Notes under the pieces: generated by a model
What the model saw: only the letters and a program-made list of their open reading frames with translations
What the model was told of the DNA's origin: nothing
Databases searched by the model: none
Position numbers and translations under genes: made by a program
In this document: piece by piece, positions 36,610 through 46,110 of the stretch
Numbering within the stretch: the stretch's first letter is position 1
How the letters are laid out: every line of letters begins with the position of its first letter
Origin: Catonia carolina
Lineage: Eukaryota > Arthropoda > Insecta > Hemiptera > Achilidae
Length of the DNA: 64,000 nt
Direction of reading: 5' to 3'
Assembly: GCA_035578175.1 (NCBI GenBank)
Contig: JAQMRL010000001.1
Location: 374,671,220 to 374,735,219, forward strand

Positions 36610-37383
36610 CGAGGGTAGGCTGATAAGTAATGCACACATGCTTGTAGAAGACGAACAAAAAGAAATAGCAAGATGGGGTAAATAACAAATTAAAGTACAA
36701 ATCTTAACCTACCAAATTATCTATTTATTTTTCAATATAGTCACCGTTAAGCATTACACATTTCTCCCAACGTTTAACAAGTTTTTTCATTCCGTCACTG
36801 AAAAATTCTTCCGACTTTCCTCGAACCCAGGACGCAATAGCTGCCTTCACCTCATTGTCCGAGCTGTAATGATTACCCTTAAGGTCTCTCTTCAGTAGAG
36901 GAAAAAAATAAAAATCGCAAGGCGCAAGGTCGGGAGAATACGGAGGGTGTAAAATTGGTTGAAACTTCAGGTTTCTCAGAGCCTCTCAGAGGCAGTGATT
37001 GGTCGTCCACTGCGTGTTTTGTCAACAATTAAGGCTTTTCCAGGTTGGCAATCACGAAATTTTATTACCCAACGATTCACAGTAGACCTATCAACAGTAT
37101 CGTCACAATAAACAGCCTTTAAACGACGATAAATCTCACTAGGATTCACTTTCTCAGCAGTTAAAAATTCGATAACAGCGCGTTGTTTAATTCTCGTTGA
37201 CATAGCACCAGAACACGACGCCATACTTCCACTACTCAAAACAAACTGAATGAAAGCAACGCCTTCAAACTGCGCAGGCTTGTAGAGGAGAAATAGTACT
37301 TCCACATGCCACCAGGCGCGCTACTGAAGTTTATTTAGTTGTCTTCTACAAGCATGTGTGCATTACTTATCAGCCTACCCTCG
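36610..37383 (-). mobile_element. internally deleted mariner with perfect 43-bp terminal inverted repeats
   Basis: The inverted repeats 36610-36652 and 37341-37383 are identical over 43 bases (each starting CGAGGGTAGGCTGATAAG). The target TA is duplicated at 36608-36609 and 37384-37385. At 774 bp the element is well below the ~1.3 kb of a complete mariner. It is inserted in the LTR-like sequence, so it is younger than that LTR. The intact ends imply it could still be mobilised by a transposase supplied elsewhere. Confidence 0.9.
36725..37305 (-). pseudogene. mariner transposase with central deletion
   Basis: The first part (36976-37305) contains the N-terminal helix-turn-helix of mariner/SETMAR type: RIKQRAVIEFLTAEKVNPSE, then RRLKAVYCDDTVDRSTVNRW and GRPITASE. 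It then runs into a stop. The 3' part, in another frame, has PYSPDLAPCDFYFFPLLKRD, carrying the third catalytic aspartate region, and ends KRWEKCVMLNGDYIEK with TAA at 36725-36727. The first two catalytic aspartate regions are deleted at the junction near 36975. Not functional. Confidence 0.85.
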
Positions 37384-37425
37384 TAGCTTTATTTATCTAT
37401 TTCTCTCATGCTCTGCTGACAGAGC

Positions 37426-37435
37426 TGGCGCCCAA
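37426..37435 (+). promoter_or_regulatory. retrotransposon primer-binding site (tRNA-Lys(CUU) type)
   Basis: TGGCGCCCAA lies four bases after the LTR-like end ...GCTGACA. It is complementary to the 3' terminus of tRNA-Lys(CUU) including its CCA. Confidence 0.55.
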
Positions 37436-38739
37436 AAATGTTTTAATTATTTTTTAGTTCATATTAAAGTATTTGCTTACCAGCGAAGTTGAAGGTAGTC
37501 CAAGTGCAAGAAAAAGCATTTGATTCCTTTAAACAAAACTACCAAAACGCTATGAAAAGAACACGGTAATAGCTTACAACTAATTCAACAAATAACAATA
37601 AAATTTTGCCTTCAAAATTTCCAAATAGTCATTAAAATGTTTACTTTGTTAATCTTTTTATTTATTCGTTTCATCAAATTCCAGACTTTTTTAGCTGCTA
37701 AGCGAATATTTTATTATGAGAAAAATTACAACATATTAGTTCAAATCGATTGAAGAAACCTGACATCGGGATAAAAACATAAGAACCTATGAGTACAATG
37801 CACCCGTGAAAAATGATCTCCATTGTACATCCGTGAACATTTTTAGCTGTTACAAATTTACTAACAATTTTGAACAAATGAATTGACATTTCGGTCGCAA
37901 TAAAATAAAAAAATTTAAAATTTTAGGGAGAAAACTGGATTTTATAAATAAAAAGATACCGACAAATGAAAATTATAAGATGGCCACCATTTCGACATTT
38001 TGATAAGTAGGCCTAAATATTTTCATAATTATTTAAATTGTAGAAGATATTTTCGGGTACATGTAAACCGAATTTCATTACTTTTTGGATCGTTTTTAAG
38101 ATATAATTTATAATTGGAAAAAAACATATGACTAATAGACTAAATGGCTAATAGAAGAGAAAATTAAACAGACGAAACCACCTCCCACACGAACTGAATC
38201 AGTCTCTCTAGTTAGGCCTATGACTCATCGTGAAACAATGTACAGAGTTAAAGATTTACAAACTTCACTATTTTCCAAAAATAATAGGCTGAAAATATTG
38301 TGAAATGAATTGAAGCGAAAACACACTTAAAATTACTAAAAAATTTTAACGTCAATGGAAATGTAATTTCAGTTAATCAATTGTACTGTAATAAATTTCT
38401 TTGTACACTTGACAATGCTTAACCTAAATTTCTAACACACAATGACATATCGATCGATTTGACTACAGCTCTAGCTTTTAACGAAATGCGATGGATAAAC
38501 AAGCATTAAACAAAATTTATTAAAGAGTTTTTGCAACTTAATTCAGCAGCTAACTTATTACATTCGACATCCGTACAACTAATGTTTCCGGTTATTATTC
38601 TTGTTCAAAATAGTTAACATCCGTGAAAGCAAACATATCACAGTTTTTAACATTCATTTCAAACAACAAGAAACGTACTTTATCACTTCATTAAAAGAAA
38701 AATTAATCCCTTCGTTGAATTTTTCCAAACCTGACTCCG
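37436..38739. other. unassigned AT-rich stretch
   Basis: No coding sequence recognised. If the preceding element were a complete retrotransposon its gag region would lie here, but no gag motif was seen. Confidence 0.45.
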
Positions 38740-38830
38740 ATATCAGGAGCCTCGGGTTCGATTTCAGGTCCGGCATTTTCTCATCGCTCATTTTCATGAC
38801 TTTTCAGCGTCTGCAATAGCATTTTATAAA
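38740..38830 (+). mobile_element. tRNA-SINE family 2 fragment
   Basis: The B box GGGTTCGATTTCAGG is followed by the family 2 body (CATTTTC, TCATCGCT, AGCGTCTGCAATAGCA). The 5' head is degraded. Confidence 0.5.
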
Positions 38831-38910
38831 TTAGCTGCATGTAAAACAAAGAAAACAATTACATCGTGAAAAAGAAAATATGTAAACTTATCAAACTCAA
38901 CATTCGCCGC

Positions 38911-39078
38911 CTCCATGGCCCAGTTGTTAGCGAGCTACGCTACAAAGGGGAGATCCCGGGTTTAATTCCCAGCCAGGGTCTGGAAAACTGTTACACGTTC
39001 AAACCCACCGTTCTTCACCCCAATATGGTCGGTAATAACCAAGATGCTTATGCGACTTAAAATATATTAAAACAAAAA
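38911..39078 (+). mobile_element. tRNA-derived SINE, family 1
   Basis: It has the tRNA-like head GCCTCCATGGCCCAGTTGTT, the B-box-like GGGTTTAATTCCC, and a body ending GGTAATAACCAAGATGC and GCGACTTAAAATATATTAAA. Confidence 0.7.
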
Positions 39079-39185
39079 AATCAACATTGTACCGTTGTAA
39101 GGTACGAATAGCCTAACAATCGAAATGTTATGGTAATTCACAAACACCAAAATTTCCAGTATTTCGGTAAAAACCCAACCAACAC

Positions 39186-39835
39186 TGTGGGAAAACAGCA
39201 ATAATAAGAATTAGTTAATAGACAATAGGTTGTAAATATAGCCAACTGTCAATCATCTGGTACAGGTTGTATTTTTTTTGGGTGGTGTGTGTTTTCGGGC
39301 CTTTCTTTCGCCAGCCAACCTCCAGCCAATCGTCGGGGAGGTTTACCTTCCTTTTGACCCTACAGGTTGTTAAAACGGTTTTGGTGGGGTGGAGGATAGT
39401 CAACCGGAATTTTCAAGGTTTCGGGAGGTTGTCATTTCGGTCAGTTCCATTCGGGATTCGGCTAAAAAAGGAGGTGGTTAAAAAAGTAGGAGATAGTAAT
39501 AATTACTGTAAGAGATAATCAGGAGGATAAGAAGAAGAAAAAGATGGAGAAGGAGGAGGAGGACCAGAATGAGGATGGAAAAAGAAGAAGGAGAAGGGAA
39601 GAAGAAGAAGAAATAATTAGAGGTATTTAGTAAATTTAATTTCGTTTATGTTAAGGGTTTTTAAGTTTGGTTGTAAATTTAAAGTCGCGAAATGAAAGGT
39701 GGTTTATGTTTAATACATTAGGATTAAGTTAAGGAAATAATGTAAACAATTACTAATTTATTAAATACTCCTGTTAAATCGAAGAAGTTAGTTTTTATTT
39801 ATTATTTTGGTTTTAGTATCATGCTTTATTGATAG
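39186..39835 (+). mobile_element. LTR-like sequence, shorter copy, followed by a primer-binding site
   Basis: It begins TGTGGGAAAACAGC and shares ordered blocks with the copy at 35131: GTTGTAAATATAGCCAACTG, TCAATCATCTG, CCAGCCAAT, a purine-rich tract (39530-39620), TTAAGGGTTT. It ends TTTATTGATA-GAGC just before AGGCGCCCAAC (39839-39849). No retrotransposon coding region follows; 270 bases later an unrelated non-LTR element begins. This is either a 5' LTR of a gutted element or a recombination product. Confidence 0.6.
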
Positions 39836-39838
39836 AGC

Positions 39839-39849
39839 AGGCGCCCAAC
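39839..39849 (+). promoter_or_regulatory. retrotransposon primer-binding site (tRNA-Lys(CUU) type), one mismatch
   Basis: AGGCGCCCAAC differs from the expected TGGCGCCCAAC at the first base only, at the same distance from the LTR end as in the other copy. Confidence 0.5.
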
Positions 39850-39960
39850 AGTTAATTAATTTTATAATTCAAGCATAATGCACACCGAATATTTAACGGT
39901 GGAGCAACATCTGGAAGTAAGCCTAAAGGAAAAAAGTAAATTCTATTTTATATGAAAAAA

Positions 39961-40030
39961 CGCTCCAGCGAAATAAATCTATTTATTTATTTATTTATTT
40001 ATTTCGCTCCAGCGAAATAAATCTATAACA
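39961..40030 (+). repeat. short duplication around an (ATTT)n tract
   Basis: CGCTCCAGCGAAATAAATCT occurs near 39961 and again near 40003, on either side of an ATTT microsatellite. It looks like a local slippage duplication. Confidence 0.8.
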
Positions 40031-40119
40031 ATGACACAATAAAATAAATTGAAACATGATTACAGAAAATATATTTTTAAAATTTCCTATATAAATTACC
40101 TTTCCTCAAACAAAAAGCC

Positions 40120-40883
40120 AAGGTTACCGCACCAGTTAACCCAAAGAAAAACACAAATGGTGGAACGAAAAATGTGATGAGATTCAAGAGAAAAGGCACG
40201 AAGCCTGGTTAAATCACCAAAACATCAGACCGGAAAAATCTTACAAAAATCTAATTGCAGCAAGGAAGCGTCTAAAACTTTTAGATCCACAAAGAGAGAA
40301 TACCAACTAATACAAAAATTGAAGAAAATGCTGCAAAATTAAATTCTAGAGATTATTACAAAGGAATGGATGAAAGAACACAAAAATATAAAGCGCCTAC
40401 TTTGATGTTTCCGAAATGCGGAGGGAAATCTAGTGCACAGCAACAGTCAGAACGCTGGAATTTTAGCGGACTCTTTCGAGAAACTTTTTAACTGCGAATC
40501 TCCAGGAAATCTATTTGAATTCGATACCAACACCAGAAAATCTCACAAACTTACCAACCTGCGGCAAACTGCTAACAACACTAAAAGATAAGAAGAATTT
40601 TACAAAGCAAGTAGCGAAGATGCAACTACAGTTGAACTTTGGAAATATGCATCTAGAAAAACTGAAGAACTTTTACATGAGAAACCAATTAAAATTTGGC
40701 AAAACGAAAAACTGCTCGAAACTTCAACAGAGGTATTAATCATGCCATTACTCAAAAAAGGCGATAAGTCTAATCCAGACAATTACAGAGGAATCTCTTA
40801 CCTAGTTCGCACAAACAAAATTCTCTCCAAAATCATCTAGAACAGGATTAAAGACCAACTAGATTTAAAACTACAAGACTACT
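40120..40883 (+). pseudogene. non-LTR retrotransposon, 5' half, split by a nested insertion
   Basis: Across frameshifts the plus strand reads KCDEIQEKRHEAWLNHQNIR, then LIAARKRLKTF (the linker between endonuclease and RT), and near 40735 VLIMPLLKKGDKSNPDNYRG, the start of the RT domain. The reading stops at LDLKLQDY, where the minus-strand element 40884-43707 was inserted, and resumes at 43719. Many stops and frameshifts are present; the 5' endonuclease is absent. Confidence 0.75.
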
Positions 40884-40894
40884 TCTTATGGTGC

Positions 40895-42298
40895 CTATCC
40901 GGTTCGGATGTTGGCTATCATGATGGCTATTCTGACTTTGGAAACAGCTGCTTTGAAAAGTTGGGTCGTCGACTGGTTGAACCACGTTCTTAGATTTTTC
41001 AACCATGAAATCCTTCTTCTACCAGGACCTCTCGCACCATACACCTTTCCTTGCAGAATATTTTGGAGCAACACGTAACGGTTCTCATTGCGCATAATGT
41101 GTCCCAGGTATTGGAGCTTTCGCACTTTCACGATGTCAAGAACCTCTTTATCTTTATTCATCCTTCGAAGAATTTCTACATTGGTGACTCTGTCCCTCCA
41201 TGATACGCGTAACATTCTTCGATAAAGACACATTTCAAAGGCTTCAAGCCTCCTGGCTGAGGCCTCAGTGAGCGTCCAAGCTTCCACGCCGTAGAACAGT
41301 ACAGAGAACACATAACATCGAAGGAGACGCATTTTGATAGCAAGTGTAAGGTCGTGAGTTTTGAAAATTTTTCGCATATTGTTGAAGGCCACTCTGGCTT
41401 TTTCTATGCGTATCTTAATTTCTTGCGAGAGATCCCAATCCTCGTTCACATTGCTGCCTAGGTAAGTATATTGCTTAACTCTTTCCAGGGGTACACCGTC
41501 TATTTTAATATTCCCTCTTATATTCGTATGCTTGCTAATAATCATAAATTTCGTTTTGCTTATGTTAATGTCCAAACCATACTTTCTGCTATGTTCTGTT
41601 ACCCTATTCATTAACCTTTGCAAACTGGTTATACTATCCGAGAAAATAGCAGTGTCATCGGCGTATCGAATATTATTGATCTTCTCCCCGTTTAGCGTAA
41701 TTCCCTCTTCAATGCCCTGCACTGCCTCTCGGAATATGTATTCTGAGTAAACGTTGAAAATTACCGGCGACAGTATACACCCCTGACGAACGCCTCTCAA
41801 AACCTTCACGCTATTTGTACTCTCATCTTCCACTCTGACTGAAGAGATCTGGTTCCAATACAGGTTTATAATAATTCTAAGATCTTTTGCATCTATTCCA
41901 GTCCTCCTGAGTACTTCAACCATCCTATCGTGTTGCACCCTATCAAACGCCTTTTGATAGTCGACAAAACAGACAAAAACGTCACAATTTACATCACGGC
42001 AACGCTGGAACAGTACCTGTATAGAGAAAAGGGCCTCTCTCGTTCCAACGGCTCGTTGGAATACAAACTGAGAATCGGATATTTGTTCTTCACACTTTTT
42101 GTATATTCTGCCATGAATCACTTTAAGGAATATTTTAAGGAGATGGCTCATAAGACTAATAGTTCAAAAATCTGTACATTTCCTTGCTCCGGGTTTTTTG
42201 GGAAGAGTTATAAATTCCGAATTTAACCATTCCTGCGGTATATTTCCGCTATTATATATTCTATTAAATAAAGCAGTAAGCCATTTCAAATTTTCCCC
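40895..42298 (-). pseudogene. reverse transcriptase and C-terminal region of the RTE-like element
   Basis: After a UGA at 42164-42166 the frame is open for 418 residues. RT motifs in order: FVCFVDYQKAFDRVQH (motif A, first catalytic Asp), GVRQGCILSPVIFNVY (motif B), IRYADDTAIFS (motif C with the YADD box), YTYLGSNV (thumb side). The C-terminal region follows: LFYGVEAWTL, MCLYRRMLRVSWRDRVTN, LQYLGHIM and RGPGRRRISWLKNLRTW, ending IANIRTG-stop. Upstream of the UGA the frame continues (GNIPQEWLNSEFITLPKKPG) to a UAA at 42299-42301. All RT active-site residues are intact, but the two stops would block translation. Confidence 0.9.
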
Positions 42299-42879
42299 TT
42301 AGAATAGCTTTATTATTTCGGCTGGTATTCCATCAGGTCCTACAGCTTTCTGTTCTTTTGCATTTTTCACGGCTGCGCATACTTCGTCTTCTAAAATCGC
42401 TGGGCCATCATCCCCCTCAACTATTGGAGCACTTGGCCTTTGGTCATAGAAAAGTTGTTGGATATAATTCTCCCATACTTGTTTCACTTCCATCTTGTTT
42501 GTGATTATTCTTCCTTCATTATCCGTAAGTACTTGTGTTGTTCTCTTTCTTCTTGTGCCAGCCACTTCCTTTACTTTTTGTGTAAATTAAAATTGTTCCC
42601 TTTCTCCTGGCATTTCTCTATCTCCTGACATAATTCCATCTTTTCCTTCTCTTTTGCTTCTCTAATTCGTCCTCTAATCTCCCGCTGAACCATTCTGTAT
42701 TCTACACTCTTGTTCTTATAAGTTCTTCTCTTGTTCATAAGTTCCAAGATTTCTTCAGTCATCCAGGTTTTCTTCATAATATGATCTGGCTTTAGGCATT
42801 TTTCTTTAATATTATTTATCCTCTCTTGCAATTGATGCAACTCAACCTCCACATCCACATCTCCACCGCACATATTCAT
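42299..42879 (-). pseudogene. endonuclease-RT linker of the RTE-like element, frameshifted
   Basis: Two overlapping pieces are in different frames: 42571-42879 (LKPDHIMKKTWMTEEILELM, a highly charged helical stretch) and 42299-42565 (NAKEQKAVGPDGIPAEIIKL, the start of the RT fold). One frameshift lies near 42570-42595. An in-frame UAG at 42883-42885 separates the linker from the endonuclease. Confidence 0.85.
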
Positions 42880-42882
42880 CTC

Positions 42883-43700
42883 CTACAATTTCTCGATCAC
42901 ATCCTTTCGTACCTGTTCCCCCTTCAGTCTTCTATATTCATATTTTTTGGGCATTTTCTTGTTCACTTTTTTCCACCTTGAGGTGATGTTTACTATGAGT
43001 GGGTTGTGGTCTGACATAACATCCGCTCCAGGATATGTTTTGATATTCGTGATACTATTTCTGTACCTCTTATTGATCAATACATAATCAATTTGATTCC
43101 TTGTTCTCCCATTCGCAGACTTCCACATATACAAACGCCTAGGGTGTTGTTGACAGAAGGTATTTGCAACAATTAGTTCGTGTTCTGCAGCAAAAACGCT
43201 GAGTCTATCTCCTCGGTCATTCCTTTCACCCAGACCAAAACAGCCTATGTGTTCGCCAGTTCTTCCCCTTCCCACTTTGGCGTTAAAGTCACCCATGATC
43301 AACAACATCTCCTGCTTTGGCACGGTTCCGATAATATCAGCTATTTGCTCATACAGATGTTCAACTTCATCATCCCCATGGTCTGTTGTCGGTGCATACA
43401 ACTGTATCACATTAATATTCACTGGCCTAGAATTTATTTGAATGAGCATCAATCTCTCTGAGATAGGAACAAAATTTGTCACACATTGTGCCCATTTTTT
43501 GTGAATAATTATGCCCACACCATGTTGGAAAGTATTGTTGTCAGATCCCGAATAGTAAATCTTGAAATCACCCTCCACGCTGCAACCTGAACCCGGCCAG
43601 CTCATTTCACTGATTCCCAATAAGTCTATATTCAGCCGTTCCATTTCCAAAATAGTGTTTTGCGTCTTTCCAGGTTGTGCCATTGTTCTCACATTCCATG
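42883..43700 (-). pseudogene. AP-like endonuclease domain of the RTE-like element
   Basis: About 270 residues are open. The frame extends past the first ATG to GTWNVRTM, the first motif of this fold (Asn). Later motifs are LLGISEMSW (the catalytic Glu), IQLYAPTTDH, LLIMGDFNAKVG (Asp/Asn pair), RNQIDYVLIN and SDHNPLI (the terminal Asp-His). All expected catalytic positions of an exonuclease-endonuclease-phosphatase fold are present, so this domain itself is well preserved. It nicks target DNA to prime reverse transcription in functional elements. It ends in the UAG at 42883-42885. Confidence 0.9.
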
Positions 43701-43718
43701 TACCAAAACAAGACTACT

Positions 43719-44120
43719 ACGGGGGGGTTTTAGACCGTGGAGAAGTTGTGCTGTCAAATATTAACTCTAAAACTAACAATAACAAACTGCAAATCCAAGC
43801 AACTAATAATCTCTTTTATTGACTTTAAAAAAGCCTACGATTGTATCCACAGACCGTCTACGCTTAAAATCTTTCGACATTTTGGCTTACACCCAAAACT
43901 GGTCAAAATGATCGAATTAACACTAACGAACACAAAGTCATCTTTACGAGCGAATTATCGGAAAGTTTCGAAATAAAAACAAGACTACGACAAGGCGATG
44001 GACTATCGCCTTTGCTCTTCAACTGCGCACTGGAATTTATCTTGCGACGGTGGTACAAACTGAATCCTAAGAACATCAGAATAGGATGGAAAAAAGATAA
44101 CAGATTAAACTGTCTAAGGT
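43719..44120 (+). pseudogene. non-LTR retrotransposon, RT domain continuing after the nested insertion
   Basis: This is the continuation of the element at 40120-40883. It shows IDFKKAYDCIHRPSTLKIFR (motif A, catalytic Asp) near 43817-43880, ELTLTNTKS, then RLRQGDGLSPLLFNCALEFI (motif B) near 43987, and ILRRWYKLNPKNIRIGW. It is cut before the YADD box, where a HINE-like copy begins at about 44125. Frameshifts are present. Confidence 0.85.
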
Positions 44121-44124
44121 TCTA

Positions 44125-44743
44125 GGGATTTCCTAAAAAATGGCTCTTACCATTTCTTTTAAAAACGCCTTATTTACTAAATTTCTTACGCTCTACAAGA
44201 TAAAGTAGGCGCCATGTCTGCTGAAATTCTTGGGGAGGCTGTTCTCTCGTAGAAAAAAATGTTTTTTTTTTTTAAGATTGCAGTCTTAATATGCATTTTA
44301 GCGCATAGGTGGGTACAATAAAAGTTGTAGACAATTAAAAAATCTACAACTTTTATTTCGAACATTTTTTGTACAACGCTTAGTTTAGCGGTAATTAGTG
44401 ATTTTTTAGTTTTTTCATGAAAATCTATAAATAATCGATTTTTAAGATTTCAGCCTTAGTATGCATTACGACGAAAGTGTATATTATCAAATTTCTAGTA
44501 AATTAAAAGATCTACAACTTTTATTCAGAACATTTTTCTCTACAGAACTAGTTAAGTGTGACAGAGTAATTTTCCGTATTTTTAAGCCAAACTGAGGTTG
44601 ATTTTCATTTTGCATCATTCACTCATGATTAAAATAAGGTTATGTTTTTGAGGTTAGTTTTTTTGTTTAATTCTAATGTTAGGTTATATTGTTAATAATT
44701 TGCATTGGCAAGAGAAAGTTGTGAGTGTTTCACACCAGATTTT
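44125..44743 (-). repeat. HINE-like repeat family A, 5'-truncated inverted copy
   Basis: The minus-orientation copy runs from the ATGGCTCTTACC region to GGCAAGAGAAAGTTGTGAGTG, then TTTCACACCAGATTTTTT. It retains the subterminal repeat plus the outer stem (GTGAGTGTTTCAC) and terminus, but not the half with the microsatellite. Confidence 0.85.
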
Positions 44744-45601
44744 TTGTTTACTTTTGTATTTTATTTTATAGGTCGATTGTAAATAAATTTAATTTGATTT
44801 AAAATGTTTTATTTAATAAGTGTAAATCAGTTACAATCTATTGTAAAAACGAAAAAAGAACATCACGTCCAAGAATAAGAAAGAAAAATAAAGGTCTTTA
44901 CAGGGAAACAATGAACGGTAACAGTATGGGGTAATAAGAAGTGCGATAACAATAGTGGCATGACTAGACTTAATAGTGAGAGTCGTTAATGAAACCGCAA
45001 CGCTACGAGAAGAGAAATTGCAGCTCTAAATTGGCCCCCAGGAAGGGAACGAAACAAGAGACTATAGGAAAAGTAGACGAGACACAAAAACAAACATAGC
45101 CACAAATTGAATAAAAAGGTCAGCTAGGAAAAACATAGAGACATACTGGTTCGTATCAACAAGGGAAAAATGTATAACAGTCACGAGTGGTGAAAATAAA
45201 ATGGCTACTTTAATCCATAATCACATGTCTTTAGAGAATGTGAAATATTTGGAATGAAAATATAACCTAAATCTGGTAAAACATTTTGACGCATTTCAAG
45301 CTGCACATTCAACGTAAATAAAGGCAAACTCAAGATAGTTCGTGTGATCTTTTGCATAATTTACATGGACCTCTTTACCTTTTATAAAGATATAGCCTAC
45401 TTTCCACCTTTAGCTGTCAAAATTTGACAACATTCACACACTTGAGTAATAGTGTTTCATATTAGAACATTAATCTTTAATCAGGAAATACAAACAAAAA
45501 ATAAATTTGTACTTTCTCAAACTTAATCCGTACATAAGAAAGTATCACAATGGTGCACAATATGCATAATGATATTTTTAACCCACAACGCCTGAAGTCA
45601 A
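44744..45601. other. unassigned stretch
   Basis: No coding sequence recognised. Confidence 0.45.
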
Positions 45602-45664
45602 AAATATGATTTTTAGAAGGATCTCCACTAACTTCCGATTTTAGTCCAGTCGAAACCGGAACTT

Positions 45665-45951
45665 TGTCACCGTCGTCCTCTCTGATTAAGTACTGTGCTA
45701 CCGGCTACAAAGCTTCCTGTAAGCATCGCCCGCTGCCGCGAGCGATGCCCACAGCGGTCCCTCGACCGAGCCTTACGCCCACTGGATCCGACGAAGCAGC
45801 CATCGACGCACTACTGCGAGGGAAGAAGATGACGTCTCCGCTAGACGACGACGACCAACGCTTCGCCAAGACGACCACCGTTTAAACGGCTCTTTTCAGG
45901 GCCACCAAGTAAAGGTTTTATCTCGCCACATAATGTCGCCGTCCGGTGACA
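45665..45951 (+). mobile_element. 287-bp GC-rich insert, candidate solo LTR carrying a histone-type 3' stem-loop
   Basis: The insert begins TGTCACCG and ends CGGTGACA (8-bp inverted termini, TG...CA as in LTRs). It is flanked by CTT (45662-45664 and 45952-45954; ACTT if the shared A is counted). It is far richer in G+C than its surroundings. Near its end lies a near-perfect histone-mRNA 3' stem-loop (45888-45907), then ~44 bases to the terminus, a layout that would fit U3-R-U5. The 73-residue open frame over it has no recognised domain. By eye a few stretches resemble the 3' coding end of histone H2B, so a captured histone fragment remains an alternative. Confidence 0.5.
45888..45907 (+). promoter_or_regulatory. 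histone-mRNA-like 3' processing stem-loop
   Basis: GGCTCT-TTTC-AGGGCC-ACCA has a six-pair stem (one T-G wobble), the canonical four-base TTTC loop and the ACCA flank. It is followed by a purine-rich AAGTAAAGG, as in histone downstream elements. It differs at one base from GGCTCTTTTCAGAGCCACCA. In animals this element directs non-polyadenylated 3'-end formation through SLBP and U7 snRNP. Confidence 0.7.
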
Positions 45952-46110
45952 CTTCAAACAAAATTTAGACCCACTAACTTTTTATGTAGATTACGAATCC
46001 GAAAATTGTTTGTTACTGTCTCTTCTAGACATCTTATGACAACTGGGTGTGACGGACGGAGAAAAAACAAAATGATAGATGACTATTTTAAAAATTGCCA
46101 CCAATAATAT

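Larger units (their letters stand above)
35131..37421 (+). mobile_element. LTR-like sequence followed by a tRNA-Lys primer-binding site, with internal insertions
   Basis: It begins TGTAAGGGAAAAC and shares order and text with the shorter LTR-like copy at 39186: GTTGTAAATATAGCCAACTG, GCCAATC, a GA-rich tract, TTAAGGGTTT, then TCATGCT...GA-A-AGAGC. It is directly followed by TGGCGCCCAA at 37426-37435. That is complementary to the 3' end (TTGGGCGCCA) of tRNA-Lys(CUU), a typical LTR-retrotransposon primer site. The copy is enlarged by an ~840-bp block flanked by 64-bp direct repeats and by a mariner at 36610. No gag-pol sequence follows. Confidence 0.6.
40884..43707 (-). mobile_element. endonuclease/RT non-LTR retrotransposon (RTE-like) with 11-bp target-site duplication
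   Basis: The element is flanked by ACAAGACTACT at 40873-40883 and 43708-43718. It encodes, on the minus strand, an AP-type endonuclease, a linker, an RT and a C-terminal region. At its 5' end it begins almost exactly at the first endonuclease motif (GTWNVRTM), so the 5' UTR and any upstream part are missing. The 3' end is a short tail (GGATAGGCACCATAAGA) without poly(A). It interrupts an oppositely oriented RT element and is therefore younger. Related 3' fragments lie at 31318, 54735 and 55375. Confidence 0.9.
45602..46110 (+). repeat. repeat family E, copy interrupted by a 287-bp insert
   Basis: Left part 45602-45664 (ACTTCCGATTTTAG, CAGTCGAAACCGGAACTT) and right part 45952-46110 (CTTCAAACAAAATTTAGACC, GATTACGAATCCGAAAA, TGCCACCAATAAT) align to 29885-30085. 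There CCGGAACTTCAAACC is uninterrupted, so the 29.9-kb copy is the empty-site version. Confidence 0.8.

Noticed and set aside
39530..39630. Polypurine tract marking an LTR retrotransposon 3' end
   Set aside because: It lies inside the LTR-like unit in both copies, not just upstream of a 3' LTR, and is probably a diverged GAA/GGA microsatellite.
45664..45885. 73-residue plus-strand open frame as a histone or other host protein
   Set aside because: No histone fold motif reads in any single frame; the resemblance to H2B is only in scattered nucleotide stretches. Kept as an alternative for the insert, not as a gene.
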